Assembly (NCBI GenBank): GCA_025403435.1
Contig: CM046333.1
Coordinates: 32,447,521 to 32,511,520, forward strand
Reading direction: 5' to 3'
DNA length: 64,000 nucleotides
DNA from: Artocarpus heterophyllus
Lineage: Eukaryota > Streptophyta > Magnoliopsida > Rosales > Moraceae
Shown here: piece after piece, positions 46,043-59,178 of the stretch
How the letters are laid out: every line of letters begins with the position of its first letter
Position numbering within the stretch: position 1 is the first letter of the stretch
Notes under the pieces: generated by a model
Seen by the model: the letters and a program-made list of their open reading frames with translations, nothing else
What the model was told of the DNA's origin: nothing
The model's database searches: none
Translations under genes and position numbers: made by a program

Positions 46043-48232
46043 TCAAGGCGAACCAAATTGGGACAGAGCTGATTGGAACAAGGATGAAAATTCCTGTGAT
46101 GCACTTTGATCGTCAGCTTTAATCTTTATTTGAGCTTTTGAATTTGCTGTGCTGATTATGCACTCTACAAGAAAGGTAGATGATTCTTCAGCTTTTTGTG
46201 CAAAGAAGAAGAACTTGAAGTTTGGGGATTGGCCACCAGATGCAATGCAGTGGACAGAATGACCTTGCATGTGTCGAAGGAGCGCCTGGGGTGTCGTCAG
46301 CGCTCTGACTCCTTGCGGGCTCATGGAATATTCCTGAACCAGATAACAATACACGACACATCAGCAAGGACTTCAATTACAATGCTGATATAATGTCACA
46401 TTGTTTTTCTTCCCTTGCGTGTATAAACCAAAAGAATGTCGTCATAAAAGAGAAATCAAACTGCAGCCAGTAAGTTTCCCAAAAGGCAAACTCCTGGTTT
46501 ATGAAAAAGATTATGCAAAATATTTTCTTCGCAACATTTAACCTAACATCGGTAACAAGATGTGCTTGGATCTGTAGAAATAGCATGTCAAGAGCCATAT
46601 AGCTATAATTTGCAAATAAACCTGTGATAAAGAGATGGGCAGTTGGCGCCACTTCTGCTGAAACGTGCTTGGATCTAAAGCAGCTTTCGGATTGAGCTTC
46701 AGAGGAGGTGGTGAAGGTGCTGGTGCAGGTGCAGGTGTAGGTGTTGCTGACACACCTAGACCAAGTAGATCATCAATTGCAAAGCTAGACTGTGAAGCAC
46801 TCGCTGGTGCCGGGGTGTTGGTACTTAGCAAGTCTGATTGTGGTTGCAAAGCGGCAATGGACACTAAGGAACTATCATATGAAGGGGCATTGTATGCACC
46901 ATTGTTACTAGGAACTCTAGTTTCCTCCTTCTCTGAGGTACTTAGAAGCAGGTCCTTGTCATTTGCCTCAACTCTATGACCCAGAACAGCAGTATCTGTA
47001 GATTCTGTCCCAATAGATAAGTTTCCAAGCCCGTCTGAAAACTCAAATGGACCCCGGTGTTCCTTGTCAGTGAACATATAAGATGGCTGCAAAGATCCAA
47101 ATATTTTAATTCATTAGCATCCCAATTTCAACATCCTTAACATGTTTCAAACAGGTATAAGAAAATACAATGCAACCGGGTGGACATAACCAGAAGAGCA
47201 TAGGCATCTTATATATATATATATATATATATATGGCTTAGCAGAGGTGTCTTGTATTGTTCATAAATCACAACATTCTCATTTGAATCAACCTTCAAGC
47301 AGATAAAAGAAAAAAATTATACTGGACCCATGAACATGTAAGAACGAGTTCGCACACTTGGATAGACTCTATAAGCTAGTTATAATTTGCCAACAAACCC
47401 TGTCTAAAGATCAGCTTCACAACCATTCAATTCTAACAATTTGCGACAATAAACCAGGTTCATTGTACATGGCACCGGTTTATTGATGACAGTACAAAAG
47501 GTTATTCATCACTAGTCCTTTTCAAAAAAATCTTTTATTAACTCTCTCCTTCCCTCTACATCAGTTCCTGTCTCTAGAACTTTTTAAAAAACTTTTATTA
47601 CACAAAGAACAAAAAATTGGCCAATCATTCCATAACCAATAAAATTTGTCGGAAACTTATAATCATAAATCATTTGTGGAGAAGAAAATTAAGCTTACTT
47701 TCTGGTATACAATAGACAAACTGTTAAATTCGTCAAAAATGCGATCTTTGACTTCACTGCTCTGCGTATCAGCAAAGACAGAAACAGCTTGTTTCGGAGG
47801 GTTCACCACACGTTCTGCTACTGTCACATTGTACTGCAAAAGCCTGTAGTAGAATAAGGCTCTGTCATGAACATCCTGCAACCAACTAAAATTCTCATTG
47901 AACATTCCCAGACAAAATACTCCAAGAAAAGATAAATCAAAGGCACATCATATGGAATAACATGTACCTGGTGAAAATCAGCAAGACCTGCAGCCAATGC
48001 AGCTCCCAGGGCTTTTTGCGTCTCAGGTGCCCTTTTGAAAAAGCATTTCATTACTGCTGTTAGAAGATGTAAGCGTACCTGTAAAACGACATTGAGACAA
48101 TCAAGCAAGAGCTACGAATAAAAATACATGGCCAAGTTACAGATCAATTCTAAAGTCCAAACTAGAAGAGAATCACGTGACATGAGAAGATCATTAACAA
48201 CATATTTTTTTCCTTACTCCTAAAGTTGGCTC

Positions 48233-48264
<32 letters not shown>

Positions 48265-51200
48265 CTAAATATTTCTGTGGGTTTGAGGCATTGTGGATGG
48301 GGGGAGAGGGCTTCCAAAATTACCATGTTGAAAACAAATAAGAGGCCGTTTGACAACATTGTTCAAACCAAAAAGTTGTAGGTCAAACTAACTCTCACTA
48401 AATTTAAATTTCAAACCAACTTTGGTTTGAACTCTTGGTTGGGACTATGTTCCCAAATGACCTATAAAAAGGTCAAATCACTTCATAGATGACTTTGTTT
48501 CATTAAAAGGTGGAATATGTCGAGCTATAACCAAAAAAGGGTCAAACAAACAAAGTGCGTAATCAAATTACTCCAAGTAGAACAATTTCACAAAGCTTAT
48601 AAGAAGCCACAAGTAGCTTAATTACCTCAGCGGAATGCTCATCATCCCAATTTTCGATTAAACTCTCTAAAATATAAGGTGCATCCTGCATGTCCTGTGA
48701 ATATTCCCCTAACATCCATATAAGAGCTGCTTTGGCCTTAGGTTCTTGAATATTTTTGCTGCTGATATTGCCAACAACTGCGATGCAATCATGACTCCAT
48801 TGTGGATATTTCCTAAGCAGATCTTTTACAAGGACCTCCATAGAAAAACTCCAAACATGTATCAATTCATGTATAAGCAAACAATCAGGTTATTTCTTCA
48901 TTTTTTTCCTTCTCTTCTTTTTCACTTTGTGATCATTAAGTCTAGATGTACTTCAAACATTGGCATATGTTTCATGAAATACATGAGAATAACAAGCAAG
49001 CATAAATCTACATCCAGCACCAAACAGGTATAGATATAACATTTACCAGAGCTTCAGAAGTCACATAGTCCTTTTCCATCTCCAGAAACTGAAGAAGCCG
49101 ATCAACAATTGCATTAACATCATACTGCTGCAGTGCTATTTTTCCCACAGCACGGATCGACTCCCTTGCAATGGGAATGTCAACGTTTGCAGCATATTCA
49201 CATAACTCCGTCACTGCAACAGACTCAAGAAGGTTATGCATTAGTTGTTTTTGAAAGCTAAAAAAGAATACATAGAATTACAGCACCTACGATCAGAGAT
49301 TGATTGCTCAAACAGTATAGGATTGAAATTCACATTGCATCCAAAAGACGTTTGTTTACCAATTTCATAAGTGTTGCTCTCATTTGCTACTGCAGTCAAC
49401 ATTTCAAGCTTCAACTTTTTGACATACGATGGCTCATTGTACTGGCAATAAAAGTGTTTGTAGTCTGAGGCAAATATAAATGGTGCACGCATGACTAAGA
49501 GATGCAGGTGGCTTAAAACTGCATAAGATTGCTCTGGACTTCCTGAACTCACTAGAGTTAGGAGAGGGGCTTTAATTCGTTCATACACCTACCAATAATT
49601 ATTGCATCAGAAAATTTGATGATCTCATAAATGTAACCTAGGCAATAACATACCCCCAAAAAAAAAAAAACTACGGCCAAATAACAGAAATAACAGATCA
49701 CAACAGGGGTAACATCAAGAACAACCATGATGGTGTCAAATTAAAACATCTCCTCCTTAAATCTTTTCTCTACAGTCTACTTATTAATGTCTTCCTCAGC
49801 AAGTCAATCCAGAAGGTTTATTCTCCACTAATTAAAGAGAAGGAAAATCCAACTTAGCTGTAAAAATGTGTTTTGAGTCACCATAGAATTTCTGTGACAA
49901 AAGCATATGCAGCCCTTTTGTATTTTGAAACAGGGAGTTTTAGCTTGTAATACAAAAGCTGGGAGATGATTTCCTACTTTTTGAATTCAGAGATAGCATC
50001 AAAGAGATTTTTTCTTTTTTCCAAAGAAAATGTTAAATACATACCTGTTGATGAACATCAGTCATGGACAAAGTTAATTGTAGAAACAGTTTGGTAGTTG
50101 CCAAGACAACAGCACCATTTGCATGCTGAAGTCTATCTTCAAGAAGATTCATAATATCAAATATCTCATTGCTATCTGAGGGAACGTACTTAGCCACCAG
50201 CTCCAGTAAGAGACACTGTGCCCATTCGCTAAATTCCTTGATTCTGCATGTTATGACATGAAACAACATAAGCTAGAGCTTTTTAAAACATGACTGCCAG
50301 GCTCAACCATCCACATTTTGGAATAAACTTCGATTTATGCTTCTGTAGCATGCAATGAATTTCACCATTTAAAATTACAAATTTTACTATAGCATTGTAA
50401 AATTACACCCACACACTAAAGTTTCATGTGTTATTTTCCCATGCACCACATGATAAGACGGACCCCTTCCACATATTCCTGCCAACTTCTTTCTGGAAAC
50501 CAAATGCATACCATGATAGCAATCTAGTAGTGAAGTTGTTTTTAGTTAGATTATCCCAATGTTACAGCCTAATAAGCACAGTACACAAAAATATCATTCC
50601 AACCTCATTAAATACAATGTTAGCAGACATAAAAACAGAGTGGAAAATAGACAAACAACAACATAGTTAAACCCAGAGAGAATTCAAACTTATAATGAAA
50701 AATGCAAACATACCGATTCAAAAGATAATAAACAACTGGCTTGCTAAGTAGTGTCTCCCGATCCCTCGATGCTTCCTCGGAGGTGGTTGCTTCTGAGCTC
50801 CAAATTTCTTGTAGGGCAGACAGACAATTTGCAACAACCTGGTGATGCCACAGCACGAAAAAGGAACTAAAATGAAAAACTGCAAAGTAAAATTCACTGT
50901 TCAAAATTACTTACGATGAAATGCATCCTGTGAATCTTCATCATCAATTGGATTTAAAATTTTTCACCATCACATGTATTATTTTAGATCTAGTTTCTTA
51001 CCCTCTTTAAAAAATTAATAAAATAAAATAAAATTTACAGCTCCGCTAACTAATAATACAAAATAGAGTATCTAATATTCTCAATCAAGCTCTTAGCAAG
51101 GAAAAAGAAATTATCACATAACCGGCATGGCCTCACCTGTGTATCTGGATCATTAAGCAGCAAATGCTTAAGAACTGCTGGAAAATCTGCATCAACACAA

Positions 51201-52091
51201 GTCGAAGCAGAGATATGATACAATTTCAAAACTCCCATAACCGCAACCATCCTTACATAACTATTACCATCCTTCAACCCCAAACCCAATGGCCCGACCA
51301 AATACTCCACCAGATTCGGCACTCGCAGAGAACACAAGCTCCGTAAGGCGAGCCCACGAATCATCGGATCCTCATCCTTGCAATCTCTTTGGAGGAAATT
51401 GATGGTCAAGAGTGCGAGATCAGGATTGACCTTCGCATAGTTGCCAACATATAGATAGCACATTTTCTTCAGAACAATGTCCGGCGTTACTGAGCACATC
51501 ACCATCTCTCCAAAAAGCGACGAGACATCAATGCCAATTGTCATGTAAGATATGACCTTCTTGAAAAGCTCTCGCTTTGAGTCGTCCACTCCCGGAGCTC
51601 GGCTTCCGGCAAGCTGCCGGAGCTGGAATTTGAGATCCGACACTTCACTTTTTCTAATTGAGAATTACGTTTTGAGTGAGCATTCAAGTTGTTAATTACG
51701 AAGCCGGATAATCAATACACTCAATCTTAGCTCAAACCAAACGTCTTTCAAAATGCAACAATCAATTCAAAGCAACTTCAAATGCCAAAATCAAATCATC
51801 GATAACAATCAATTAAGCTCTGCTTGGCTTCTGAGAAAGTAAAAAAGAAAAAAAAAAAAAAGAATACTTAAACATGCTAGATTCAAGGGTGACCAATCCC
51901 TTGGAAATCAAATCGCAGAAAAATCGATTGCTTATCTTTTCTATCTTCAAATACATCATTTTCAATCGGAAAGACTTTCTTAGCAGCCAAACAAACTGTT
52001 AAGCTAGGGTTCTGAGAGGTTATGTTGGCTTGGCTTACCCGGAAGGCTGAGACGGCGATGGAGATCGGGTGGACTGAGCCGGCGGAGCCAT
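46043..52091 (-). CDS. AP4B: AP-4 adaptor complex beta subunit (beta-adaptin-like protein A)
   Basis: Large subunit of the AP-4 adaptor, which selects cargo at the trans-Golgi network for transport to the vacuole; beta subunits bind sorting signals. Eleven GT-AG exons: 52039-52091, 51137-51653, 50714-50838, 50045-50243, 49360-49588, 49047-49213, 48626-48835, 47968-48078, 47699-47875, 46622-47086, 46043-46333. They sum to 2544 bp, 847 codons plus stop, the usual length for this subunit. The N-terminal helical adaptin trunk (KKMCYLYVGNYAK, NFLQRDCKDEDPMIRGLALR) is followed by a Pro/Ala-rich hinge in exon 10 (TPAPAPAPSPPP) and the C-terminal ear ending SQFGSP. The single plant AP-1/2 beta type would be longer, with a different hinge. 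Start chosen because MAPPAQS is the conserved N-terminus and 53 bp plus exon 2 keep frame. No defects seen. Confidence 0.96.
47210..47234. repeat. (TA)n microsatellite in an AP4B intron
   Basis: About 12 TA units in the intron between exons 9 and 10. Confidence 0.9.
48341..48470. mobile_element. Small MITE-like repeat in an AP4B intron
   Basis: In the intron between exons 7 and 8. The left end AGGCCGTTTGACAACAT and the reverse complement of the right end, AGGTCATTTGGGAACAT, form an imperfect inverted repeat, and both sides carry TTCAAACCAA motifs. The type resembles hAT MITEs; no clear target duplication. Confidence 0.5.
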
Positions 52092-52497
52092 GGCCGGTGG
52101 GAATTCAGGCGCGGTTTCTCTCAGTACGATGCCGTACGATGAGATCGGAGTTCAGATCGACAAACGAACGTTTAATAGAGAGAAGCTGGTCAGTTAATTG
52201 ATCTGACAAACGGCGTTTGATCTGATCGGAAAAGGAAATTAAGCTCCCCTGCGCTGCGAAATCGTCAGAACGAGAGTTGATCTCGACGTGGCTAAATCTG
52301 AATGATTTTCTTAGGGTGAGGGTGTAGGATTTACTACGGTGAGTCCTCGTCCGTTGTCTGATGACACAGTTTGCATTCCAAGGACCGTCCAAGTCTAGCT
52401 GATCTTTTTTGCTTTACTGGAACGACGCCGTACACTCCACAGCAAGGAAAAAAACGTGAAAAATGTTTAAAAGAAACCTTTTTTTAGGTTTAATATG
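52092..52497 (-). promoter_or_regulatory. 5' leader and promoter region of AP4B
   Basis: Relatively GC-rich DNA directly upstream of the AP4B start. A 95-codon minus-strand frame (52392-52105) ends 14 bases before the start codon; if transcription starts upstream of 52392 it would be an upstream ORF. No TATA box is obvious, as often in housekeeping plant genes. Confidence 0.45.
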
Positions 52498-52654
52498 GTG
52501 TTTGACGAGCATGGTTTAAACCAACTTTTTAGTTACTAAATAGTATAAAACATTTACATGTTACAAAAAACAAAAAAATTACTACGGTATAAAGTTCTCA
52601 GATGTTATGATATTTTGAACCAAAAAGTTGATTCTAATCATACTTGTCAAACAC
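52498..52654 (+). mobile_element. hAT-like MITE
   Basis: 157 bp. GTGTTTGACGAGCATGGTTT at the left and the reverse complement of the right end, GTGTTTGACAAGTATGATTA, are imperfect inverted repeats, and AACCAACTTTTTAGTT is matched by AATCAACTTTTTGGTT. Best-defined member of the family at 5740, 13165 and 24640. Confidence 0.75.
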
Positions 52655-52700
52655 TTTATAAAACTCTTAACAATTGTTTTCGAGGGGACAAATCTTTATA

Positions 52701-53192
52701 GGGATAATTTTTTGTCTATCTTCTCTATTTTAGGTTAATTTAGAAACTATATTTTTTGTTTTTAACCTCATTAAATGTACTTTCAAATTAAATTTTATAT
52801 ACAAATCTATATCTTACCTTAATCAATAGTTTATTTTAACCTTTAAAATGACAAAATTATCCTTTAAGTAAAAGAGAAAAAAACTAAAACTTTCAAAAAA
52901 ATAAAAAGAAAACAAAAATAAAATACACAAAACACCTATTTTTGAAGATATTTTATGCATTTTTAATACAAAAGCCTTAGTATAAAGTTTTTTTAAAGTT
53001 TTTAAAGTTATCAATTTTTTAATTTGAAGGTATTTTGGGTAATTTGTTATGTCAAAATTGAAATTCGATTAGGAAGATTTATAAATTTGTATATTAGATC
53101 TAATTTAAAGGTATAAATTAGACGAGATTAAAAACTAAAAGTATATTGTTTAAATGAACTCAAAATACAGGATACAAAAAGGGAAATAACCC
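52701..53192 (+). mobile_element. Mutator-type MITE, copy 1
   Basis: 492 bp, flanked by a perfect 9-bp direct repeat ATCTTTATA (52692-52700 and 53193-53201). Ends GGGATAATTTTTTG and (reverse complement) GGGTTATTTCCC extend into imperfect inverted repeats of about 70 bp. A 9-bp target duplication is the mark of Mutator-like elements. No coding capacity. Confidence 0.9.
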
Positions 53193-53201
53193 ATCTTTAT
53201 A

Positions 53202-54124
53202 GATTGGTTCCTACCAATTTTTTTATTAAAAAAATAAATAGAAGTTGCAATAATATATCATATAATAAACACCAAAATATGTTTGATCTACTTTAAACTT
53301 TCTTGTTAACTGATAAATTTTCTAGCTAGTTTGCTTGGTCTTTATTGTTTACCTTATGTATTATTGTTTTCAAAATGTTGGATTTTTTAAGTCATCTAAT
53401 ACATTATATTTGTGAAGAGAAAGAACAAAAAAAAAAAAGAACTAAGTGAGTTATAGATGGATTACTATCTATAGTCTGTTTGGTTACTATTGTACAAAAC
53501 CAACCATAAAACAACTATAATTAGTCGAAAACTGACCGAATCTCTTTTACAATCACTTGATGCTTGGTTTGCATTTCTTAAAACTGGATGTCGTCATACT
53601 TTGAATCTTATATATTTTTTTAATATTTTTAATAATATGTGAGTAAAGAAATATTTGGAGTTCATTCTACATCAAAAAATTATTTAAAGGATGTAAAAAT
53701 AATATATGACAAGGCTAATTTAGAAAAAAAAAAGTATCTTGGCAATATACATGAAAAATGATAATTTAATAGAGTTAATTTGAAAATGTATAAAATGTAA
53801 TAGGAAATCATTTAAAAAAAAGCATAAGAGAAAAAAAGAAAAAAATAAAGGGCTAAAGATAAAAAAAATAATGATAAAAAACTAAAGAAAAGAAAATAAA
53901 ATGCCACGTGTTAGTGGGCATTAATTTGCATATCAAAACTTTATATATAGAGAGAGTAATATTGTGCATATTGTATATAAAGTTTCAAAAATCCATGCTT
54001 AAATCAGCTCAAGAAAAAATTTCAACTTAAATCTATAGGTAAGGGTCAAACAGTGTTGTTCTTTAAAAAAAGAAAAAAAAGTGTCCCCTATGATTTAATG
54101 GCATGATAAAAAAAAAAAAAGAAG
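53202..54124. other. AT-rich intergenic DNA
   Basis: No gene or defined repeat seen. Many A-rich runs. Confidence 0.5.
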
Positions 54125-55350
54125 TTAATCTCGTAAATAGTCCCAGAGGTTTTACCTTTACTATTATTTTAGTCTCCAATATTTAAAAAAGTCTTATTTT
54201 GGTCCTTAATCTTTTATTTTATTTTAATTTTGATCTTTCCGTTAGCTAGGTATTAAATGTTCAACAAAATGTTCTTAAAATGTTCCATTTTGGTCTCTAA
54301 TCTCTTACTTTGTTTAACTTTTACTCCCTAATATACCACTTTATTTCTCTTTTGGTCCCTCTATAACCAAGGTATTGTTAGGGATCAAAATTAAAAAATA
54401 ATAATAATATGAGAAACTAAATTCAATGATTTTGGTTTGTATAACAAAAACAAAAACAATTTATTATATTGTTATTATTTATAAATCATAACATATAGCT
54501 TGTTATTTAAAGAGATATTTTTCTTTACCCTCTGTTTTAGATTAATTCAAAACTAAATCTTTGATTTTTAATCTCATTGAATATATATCTTTATATTAGA
54601 TTTAATACACAAATCTATACCTTACCACACTCAATAGTTGATGATGACCTTCAAAATGACCAAATTATCCTTAAGCAAAAGAGAAAAAAATTAAAACTTT
54701 CAAAAAAATAAGAAAAAAACAAAATAAAAACACATAAAACATCTACTTTTGAAGGTATTTTATACATTTGTGAAGGCAAAAATCATAATATAAAGTTTTT
54801 TAAAATTTTTAAAGTCATGTTATTCTTTAATTTGAGGGTATTCTGGGTAATTTTTTAGGTTAAAATTGAATATTGATTTAGAAAAGGTATAAATTTGTGT
54901 ATTAAATCTAATCTGAAAATATAAATTAATGGCATATTATTTAAATAAATGTAAAATACATGATATAAAAAGGTAAATATCTCTTATTTAAAATGCATGA
55001 TCATCCTATACTTATATACCGATATTAAAAATTTAACTTATCTTTTCCTAAATTAAAATTAATCTTTCTAACAATATATGATAAAATTGTTTTTTTTTCT
55101 TTAATTACATGTATCAAAATCGTTATAGTTAATTTTTTTACTTTAGATTTTTAAAATTTTATTCCCTATTAACTCTTAGTAATCATATAGAGACTCAAAA
55201 TGAAACAAAATAATAAGTTAAGGACTAAGATAGGACATTTGAAAAGTTTTTCGTTAAATATTTAACGCCTAACTGAAGAAAGGGCTAAAACTTAAATAAA
55301 GTAATAGATTAGGAAGCAAAGTGGGATTCAAGGACCATTTGTAAGATTGA
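54125..55350 (+). mobile_element. MITE with long inverted repeats, hosting a nested MITE
   Basis: 54125-54420 and the reverse complement of 55110-55350 align as an imperfect inverted repeat of more than 200 bp. Terminal blocks are AATCTCGTAAATAGTCC and AATCTTACAAATGGTCC; inner blocks share TTAGTCC/TTGGTCC and CTAGGTATTAAATGTT/TTAGGCGTTAAATATT. The element is split by the Mutator-type MITE at 54512. I found no convincing target duplication at its ends. Confidence 0.65.
54512..54983 (+). mobile_element. Mutator-type MITE, copy 2, nested
   Basis: 472 bp, flanked by a perfect 9-bp direct repeat TTATTTAAA (54503-54511 and 54984-54992). Ends GAGATATTTTTCTTTACC and (reverse complement) GAGATATTTACC. 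Aligns along its whole length with copy 1 (for example AATGAC-AAATTATCCTT and CAAAAGAGAAAAAAA-like blocks), with many differences. Confidence 0.9.
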
Positions 55351-55433
55351 TCCTAGAATAAAGAATTAAGCATTAATATTGATAAAAGATGGTAGTAATA
55401 CTCTTTTTTTTTCCCTCCAAAACATCAAGCGCT

Positions 55434-55435
55434 AT

Positions 55436-55487
<52 letters not shown>
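55434..55487. repeat. (TA)n microsatellite, interrupted
   Basis: TA run with two GTATA interruptions, about 54 bp. Confidence 0.93.
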
Positions 55488-56909
55488 AATGTTGCAAAAT
55501 ATGGTGCTTTTGATTCCCGGTAGCAGCTGGATTAGGAGTAGAATACACTTAGACAACAATGAAGAGTGCTCTCAACTTCTAGTTGAGCGTGAATTGAGCG
55601 CTTCTCAACCCTGAGTCGAGCACTTAACCAAAGGGTCTCATACACTTGGCCATATTGCAGAAGACCTAGTTGAAAGCTAGTTAATTTGTGATTCACCAAT
55701 GCATGATTTTCATATTTCAAATTCATCGTTTTAGAACTCGTGAGAAGCAACTACGTTCTTGTTGCTATTGTTGGCTTTAAATATGCTCAATCATCACCGT
55801 GAATGTCAGGATGTGAGACTAGCGGTGTCACATCAATGGAAGAGAAAGAAAGATAAGGAATTTAGGCCACAAAGAGAGAAATAAGGGTGTAACGAAAAAT
55901 TCAAGGTGCAAAAGTTAAAAGGAGGCTGCGAGAATCATAGAACTAACTAAAATCATCATTGGCGATTCGATTACAAGCTAGCACCGAAAGCATCGAGTTC
56001 ACCAGCTCAACTTTGCAGCTATTTGGGAGGATGTCATAGGACAAGAGCCAAGAATTTGTCAATGTAATAAGGGATAACAAGGTTTGGAGTTCCAAGATTT
56101 TCTTTTTTTCTTTTTATGAACATTACATTGGTGTGTGTTTTCTTCATTTGTAAGAAACTAATTCTAAGTGCCTCACTTTCAAGATATTCAGAGCATCTTT
56201 ATTCCAACTCCGGAAGAGCAAAAAGGCCACCACATGCAGGGGTTTGCTCCTGATAATGATAAGCCTGACCCCACTATTGACCAGTGGCCAACCCTCCTAG
56301 AGTTTGAAACTAGCAACATCTTTTGGGAAGACATTTGGCGTGAGGATCTGGAAGGTCAACGTGACTTCCTTCGTTTGTCTGGTTATGGTGGGGGAATCCG
56401 TGAAGATTAGGAAGTGCTTGAAGGTGTTACTCATGATGAGTCTAAACCTCAACAAGGCCTGCCAAGATCTTCACAATCTAACCCTTTTGCCGACAAGCCT
56501 TTGCGACTGTAGGCTAGCCGTCCCATTGATTAATCAAGGATTCTATGTGAGCTTAAGGCTCTCGAGTAGAAAGTAGAAAAGTTGAACGCCAACCACGAAT
56601 CCAAGTATTCTCGACTAAAGTGTTTGCTAATCGAGAACGTTAACCGCCTTGATGTGTTAATAGATATTGTGTCGAGATTTTTTTCACAACAACCGGTTTA
56701 TAGTAATAATGGCGGTGGTGATGATGGTAAAGATGGAGGTGTTGGTGAGAATAGTGAAAACGTTGATGTTGGTGAGAATAGTAAGGGTCTTAGCGCTAGA
56801 ATTAACGTGGAGGTGTTGATTCTCTTATTAGAGAAGATGTTGATATTGACGAGAACAATGGAGGTGTTGATGTAATGATTAGTAGAGGTGGTGTTGTTGA
56901 GAATGATAA
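55488..56909 (+). other. Possible degenerate coding region of unknown origin
   Basis: Less AT-rich than its left flank. 56168-56410 and 56582-56875 hold plus-strand frames that look protein-like (EFETSNIFWEDIWREDLEGQ; a heptad-like KLNANHESKYSRLKCLLIEN segment, then an acidic Gly-rich GENSENVDVGENSKG repeat), broken by stops at 56408 and 56512. I do not recognise the family. A gene captured or left by a transposon is one possibility. The gypsy element starting at 56910 interrupts it. Confidence 0.3.
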
Positions 56910-59073
56910 TGTAACGCCCTGAAATTTATTTAATATTATTGTAATGTAAATGATGAATTAGTGTGCCATAACTAATGTTTTAACATTAATTTGATTATTG
57001 GGTTGAATTTTAAAATTTTGGTTGTTTTGTTAATTTGTTGAATCCAATGATTTCCTATTGTTTTAAAATGATGTTTATAGTTTTAAAACCCAACAATTTG
57101 TAAAATGTTAATAATACTCCGTTTTACAAAACCGTGGGCGGCACATGGTTTTCGCACAGTAAAACCGCCCACCGTTTTTCTCTATTTATTCCCTTTTCTC
57201 TTCCTCTCTCTCTTCACTTCTCAGCTCACTCTCTCTCTCTCCTCTCTCTCTCGACAGCTCCCTCTCTCTCTCAATTATCTCTCAAAATTTTTGAAAGAAA
57301 TTTGAAGCCAAGCTTCGAGTTAGCAAAGAGGAAGCTCAAGGACGTGATTTAGCAACCGAAAACGCGGATTGAAGCTTCGATTCGAGGTTAGATTTGAAAT
57401 TTCTAAACTTTTTACAAAATTTTCAATTTTGTGCATTTTTGAAATCTAGGTTTGTTTAAGCCTAGAAAACCTTGGATTTGAGTTAAATGAACTTAGAACA
57501 CCTAGAATTTAAGCTTAAATTGAAGAAAAACGGATTGGATTCAAGATTTTTCATTTTTTCTCAATTTTTCCTATTTTTGGATTTTCGGGATTTTGTGTTT
57601 GAATCTTGTTTAAATGAGTTTTAAAGTGTCTAAATATGTTTTTCTATCATCTATGAATGTTTTCTATGCCTGGGATTTGAGAAAAACAGGTTAGAATCAA
57701 GATTTGGGTTTTGGGGAAATCGAAACCCGTGGCTGGAATTTCTGGGTTTTCCCAGTTCGGCAGGCCGGAACAGGGATCGGCAGGCCGGTGTTCTTCCGTC
57801 TGACAGGCCGAACCTGGGGAAGTGACCGGCCGACCGGACCTGGCTTCCAGCAGGCCGAACTGTGCAGTTCGGCCGGCCGAAGCAGGGAGTCCGGCAGGCC
57901 GACCGAGGCATAGAAATTTTTGTGATTTCCACCCGTTTTCACTGTTTTGAACCCTAATTTAAATCTCAACCTTATTGAATGATTTTAAAGGTACAAATGG
58001 CACACTAGGACATCATGAAATGATTTAGTAACATAGAATGTCTCGAACTAGATATTGATCGACTTAGTTTGTATCTATATTGATCGACTTAGTTTGTATC
58101 TAGGATCGTTCGTGGTTCCGCGGAGCTAACGTATAGCGGACCGGGATTACGGTGTGGGGTACCGGCACGAGTATTGAGGTAGGACTTCTATCCTATTTCT
58201 TTGGTAGCCTGGTTTTGAAATGATTTGGCTTTGAAAAAGATTTCTATTAAAATGTTTTCAACGGTTGTTTGAAAATGGATTTGTCGGTTATATTTTAATA
58301 TACCGTGATTTGAAATGAATTTCATAATGAATGTAATTGAAAACACTCGGTAATTGGGTTTTGAATTGTAATGATAATAAACATAGGCATGATGCCATAT
58401 CAGAGATCGGGTCGTGTAGCGATCGACCTTGGGGGCAGATCTCGAAACCCAGCTGGGCCACTACGGTGGTGATGCTATGGTTTGCCTAGGAAAAGAAAAA
58501 TAGTATTTCTGATTGTGCAAGTAGACTGTTCTGAGTCAGGACGGTTCTACTCAAATTATTTATTTATTTATTTATTTATTTAAGGTTTCTTTTGAGCACT
58601 CCTGTCAATGAAATGTTTCTCTAAATTAAATTATTTTATAAAACATAGTCCTACTGAGCCTTTCGCTCACGTTTTATTGTTTTAAATTTCCCCCTCTAGG
58701 TGGTTTCCCATTTAGGTTTGGAGAGGATTCTTCGGACCGAACTCAGGAGCAATAGAAGGATTAATTTATATTTTGTATTATTTAATCAAGGCATGTAAGA
58801 TTTAACTTTATTTGTATCTTGGACTGTAATTGTATTTATGATATTGTCAGTACCATGTGTGTGCACAAGTTGTGAATCTGTGGGACCCATACTCGCGGTT
58901 CTTTATTTATAATATTATTGCTTAATATTTATAAATTCTTTTATAAAAATCTGGTTGAAACCTTCTTCTTTCTCACTTAAATTGATCCTTAAACCATTGG
59001 TTTTAATTAAATTCTTATTTAATCAATTTAAATAAAAATCGCCACGTCACCTCCCGTACTCCGGGGTGTGACA
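56910..59073 (+). repeat. 5' LTR of the near full-length gypsy element
   Basis: 2164 bp, TGTAACGCCCTG to GGGGTGTGACA. 14-mer units start at about 57756, 57776, 57799, 57825, 57846, 57868 and 57890; the sixth is the perfect palindrome TTCGGCCGGCCGAA. A (TTTA)n run lies at 58557-58580. It aligns with LTRs 1-3 but is clearly more distant from them than they are from one another. Confidence 0.93.
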
Positions 59074-59076
59074 GAA

Positions 59077-59088
59077 TGGTATCAGAGC
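59077..59088 (+). other. Primer-binding site
   Basis: TGGTATCAGAGC, initiator tRNA-Met type, three bases after the LTR end. Confidence 0.93.
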
Positions 59089-59178
59089 TCAAGGTTATGA
59101 ACCTTGGGAATTGTGCACACATAGGTTTGACAATGAAATACCTCTGACAGTCCAAATTTTGTTTTCAGAAGTGAGAGA

